DNA of 64,000 bases from Glandiceps talaboti (taxonomy: Eukaryota > Hemichordata > Enteropneusta > Spengelidae). This document shows positions 62,001-64,000 of the stretch, one piece after another. A program made the position numbers and the translations under genes. Under the pieces are notes generated by a model. The model was not told the origin of the DNA. It saw nothing but the letters and a program-made list of their open reading frames with translations, and did not search any database. Every line of letters starts with the position of its first letter. Positions within the stretch are counted from its first letter, which is position 1. The DNA lies in assembly GCF_964340395.1 (NCBI RefSeq), contig NC_135556.1, positions 8,775,001-8,839,000 of the forward strand, written 5' to 3'.

Positions 62001-62703
62001 TCACTTGGTTTCATAGGGGAGGGGGGGGGGTATTCACAATCCATGTTTTGCTGATAAAAACATGGATCTTTTACTTCACTATTATACTATGGGCATGCAG
62101 TGCAGGAGATTTGTAAAAAAAAAAATAACAAAAAATACGACTTGGTACTTTTTTTTTTATTTCTCTCACGTCTCCTGTGACATGGAGATAGGTCGGACTC
62201 CAATATTCAAAGCCTAGCCTGTGCCCATGATTTGGCAGATGTGGTCTCAAAATGTGTTTTGGTAAAACGAAAACTAAAAGTCGATCTATTTTTCAGAAAT
62301 TGTCGTACGGTACCAAAATATGACGACTTCACACGTGTTTAACACTGTGTGGGTCAGATCTACCGAACGGAGGGCAGGGGATCATATTATAGAGATATCG
62401 TGTGCCCCAGGAGCACGGTGAAATCACCTTCTAACGTGATCAATATCCGCGATTTCTAGAAACTTCAGCTTTACTATGAATCGGACGATTTAAAGTTGTG
62501 GACATTGTCAAGTGTTACCTTCACTGCTTCTCCGTAATTCTCGTCAACAAAGGCCTCGTTTGCTTTACTGTAAGAGAATGGGAAAGTTATTTAATTTTGG
62601 AAACTTCGCAATGTTTAGGCCAGAAAATTCGAGCACGAAAAACCATGGTAATAACAGTAAATCACAATCATTGCACTTTACGTTACCTGAAGAGCTCCGC
62701 CAT
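54452..62703 (-). CDS. SUGT1: SGT1 homologue, HSP90 co-chaperone (12 exons)
   Basis: Minus-strand exons: 62,703-62,687; 62,567-62,519; 60,871-60,781; 59,841-59,772; 59,059-58,935; 58,345-58,305; 58,106-57,910; 57,671-57,575; 57,031-56,924; 56,445-56,358; 55,624-55,431; 54,556-54,452 (TAA). All introns are GT-AG and frames join to 393 residues. Order: TPR repeats at about 5-115 ([58 protein letters not shown]); a Thr/Ser/Gln-rich linker at 119-196, mostly one exon; a CS (p23-like) domain at about 197-290 ([40 protein letters not shown]); and an SGS domain to the end ([55 protein letters not shown]). SUGT1 binds HSP90 and SKP1 and supports kinetochore assembly and NLR/SCF client folding. Human forms are 333-365 residues; the extra length is the linker exon. 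An upstream ATG at 62,710 is out of frame, so 62,703 is the start. Confidence 0.97.
54885..54957 (+). repeat. ACAG-tailed repeat with terminal hairpin (intronic)
   Basis: In the last SUGT1 intron. CAGTACTTTTTGAGATATCA and AAATTTCAGCACAG, then (ACAG)n, then ACATTAC and the hairpin CTCCC-ATAC-GGGAG (54,934-54,947) and CTAAAAACC. The same order ends the array at 2,690. Confidence 0.75.
55939..56009. repeat. (CA)n microsatellite
   Basis: CA run with a few CGCA units, in the SUGT1 intron between exons 10 and 11. Confidence 0.97.
56193..56334. repeat. foldback element next to a SUGT1 splice donor
   Basis: ACGTAGTGTAAGTG..CCAGTG, TGGGTACTCAGGGGTAT and the right end (minus strand) GTGACGTGTAAGTGCAAGTG, TGGCATACTTAGGGTAT are imperfect inverted repeats of about 42 bases. 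It ends 23 bases from the GTAAGA donor of exon 10. Related fragments lie at 41,477 and 30,247. Confidence 0.65.
57436..57541. repeat. (CA)n/(CATA)n microsatellite
   Basis: CGCACA, CACA, CATACATA and CACA blocks in the SUGT1 intron between exons 8 and 9, close to exon 8. Frames across it are artefacts. Confidence 0.97.
58560..58870 (+). repeat. dispersed repeat (SINE- or LINE-end-like)
   Basis: TATATAACGCTTTCCAACAC, TGCTCAAAGTACTTTACAAT, CAGGTACCCATTTATACAGC and GTTGACTGGTGACAAAATCA form a text widespread in marine invertebrate genomes. A second partial copy lies near 38,200. In the SUGT1 intron between exons 5 and 6. Confidence 0.55.
60433..60603 (-). repeat. 171-bp TIR element, copy 3 (inverted)
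   Basis: In the SUGT1 intron between exons 3 and 4. The outer inverted repeat extends to TTGTGCACCATTGTGCCCTC at the left (from 60,425) and, on the minus strand, TTGTGCACCAGTGTACCCTC at the right (to 60,611). It may be flanked by TTA. Same body as the copies at 31,049 and 51,179. Confidence 0.85.
61090..61332. mobile_element. foldback element, arms of about 85 bp
   Basis: In the SUGT1 intron between exons 2 and 3. The left arm 61,090-61,172 starts CTTGTGATCAAAACAACATG and the right arm 61,246-61,332 ends CATGTTGTTTTGATCACAAG, near-perfect reverse complements throughout. The spacer of about 73 bases is AT-rich and non-coding. Confidence 0.9.
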
Positions 62704-62710
62704 TTTGCAT

Positions 62711-64000
62711 CCGTAAGGGATGATGGGAAATGATATATATCTTGTTACTAGATTTTGATATAAGCTCAAATTAATTTTCTTGTTTGGTATTTTCTTTAAA
62801 ATAATCTAGGTTAATAATCATGACAATTTTATGCCGGTAATATCTCCAATAATTCTTTCCATGCGAACTTTGCCCCGCGCATAAAACATTAAAAGGTTAA
62901 AGGTTACAGACCATTTCTAGAGACTAAAACGCCGGTGTCGTAACACTCATTTGACAGGTAAGAACGAGTGGTATGGTACGTAGTCTTTGTGTAGGTGATT
63001 TGTGTTACTCTAATATTTGAGTTTGTATTGTTGATCGACATAGTTGGACTATGTTACGTAAAATACGTTATGTGTTTCCATGCGTTGATCGCTCGAGCTC
63101 TAAAACTAACGGGCAAAATGTATTTCATGCCAGTCTCAGATCATGTACCACATGTATCACCGTCGCCGGCGACAACACTTCCTCGAGTTTCTTCTGTCAG
63201 TATAATTACTCCAAGAGTAGACTGTTGTATTCTGTTCAACATTCTTGTAATCGAAAACCGCTTATACTCGTTTACATATCAATATTAGAATACACCCTCC
63301 AAAACATATTTAGAATCTGTGGAGACTGAAAAATATTATTACGATGTTATTATGGAACGATCGATCGTGAACTCGAAATTAACGAAGGTTACAGTGTACT
63401 ACAGGAGTGTCATGTCATGGCTATTCACGTATCTCACGAATCTATTTATCCCACGATATTCGTGAATAAAGAGATGATTACTTAACATGTCCAAAATGTA
63501 TACAGTGTATTGTTAAGAATAATGTTTACTGGGCAGTGTACTACAAACATGTACACAAATGATACATGTTGTGAGATGTCACTGTATAATGGTACTAAAA
63601 AATAGTTCAAATCGTGTACTGGTGCAAGTCACAATGACATAACTGTCATGAATGTGACACATCATGTACTCATTACATAATTGTTACCAACTCCTTTGTC
63701 TCAAAAATTTCTGCCCCAAGTATCCTCTAGTATCTGTCTATAGAAACCATTCATTAACTGTTTTACTTTGTAAACAGAAGAATTAATTGACACATCATTC
63801 AAAGTGGTGAGATCATCACCAACATTAAATTGTCAGCATCAACATAGTCAGAATTTATGTAGATATGTGGGTGGGGGTGAAGGGTGTAATTAATGTATTC
63901 ATCCCAATATACAAATTCAAATTTAAACTGATATTTCAACTGTCATGATAACAAATTTTATTTCATGTTAAATAATGGATTTAAACTACATTAGGGTGCA
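62711..64000. other. SUGT1 upstream region, no gene seen
   Basis: Presumed SUGT1 promoter side. Plus-strand frames at 62,995-63,329 have no recognised motif. The last kilobase is AT-rich and empty. Confidence 0.4.

Noticed and set aside
62708-62710. Upstream ATG for SUGT1
   Set aside because: It is seven bases upstream and out of frame with exon 2; only the ATG at 62,703 joins to the TPR reading frame.

Overview
This is an AT-rich, intron-rich stretch of animal nuclear DNA. Three host genes can be followed exon by exon with ordinary GT-AG introns. The rest is dominated by DNA transposons, foldback elements, minisatellites and one LINE fragment. The protein sequences (SUGT1, NXT1, a long C2H2 zinc-finger array) and the mix of repeats (Crypton-like recombinase, TAA- and TTAA-flanked elements, ACAG-tailed repeats) suggest a marine invertebrate such as a hemichordate, cephalochordate or lophotrochozoan. 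I cannot name the species from sequence alone.

Layout. 1-9,580: the 3' part of a Crypton-like tyrosine recombinase, a 167-bp hairpin, a 147-bp tandem array with an ACAG tail, a second foldback locus, and otherwise no genes. 9,590-11,500: a minus-strand C2H2 zinc-finger array with 19 complete fingers and decayed fingers on both edges. 12,850-23,600: a transposon-rich block with a LINE fragment inserted into a minisatellite-bearing element, a TAA-flanked element containing a second element, and another copy of that second element interrupted by a 2.4-kb TTAA-flanked element with about 690-bp terminal inverted repeats. 26,440-29,086: a minisatellite of about 57 copies of a 46-bp unit. 29,090-39,040: AT-rich DNA without a recognisable gene, including a second, unrelated 46-bp array.

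39,045-62,703 is the genic part. A three-exon gene for a predicted seven-span membrane protein (minus strand) lies head to head with a four-exon NXT1 (p15, mRNA export; plus strand), with about 405 bp between the start codons. Downstream, convergent with NXT1, is a twelve-exon SUGT1 (co-chaperone of HSP90; minus strand). Their introns hold foldback elements, microsatellites, a possible DDIT4-like fragment and another unexplained short coding-like block. 62,711-64,000 has no gene I can support.

The genes do not form a pathway. The only arrangement that suggests shared control is the divergent promoter between the membrane-protein gene and NXT1. Of the unusual signals, I rate highest the repeat families that combine an internal minisatellite with a hairpin tail, the nested transposons whose unfilled site is visible in a sister copy, the exact 18-unit block duplication in the 46-bp array, and the tandem copies of NXT1's last codons in its 3' UTR.
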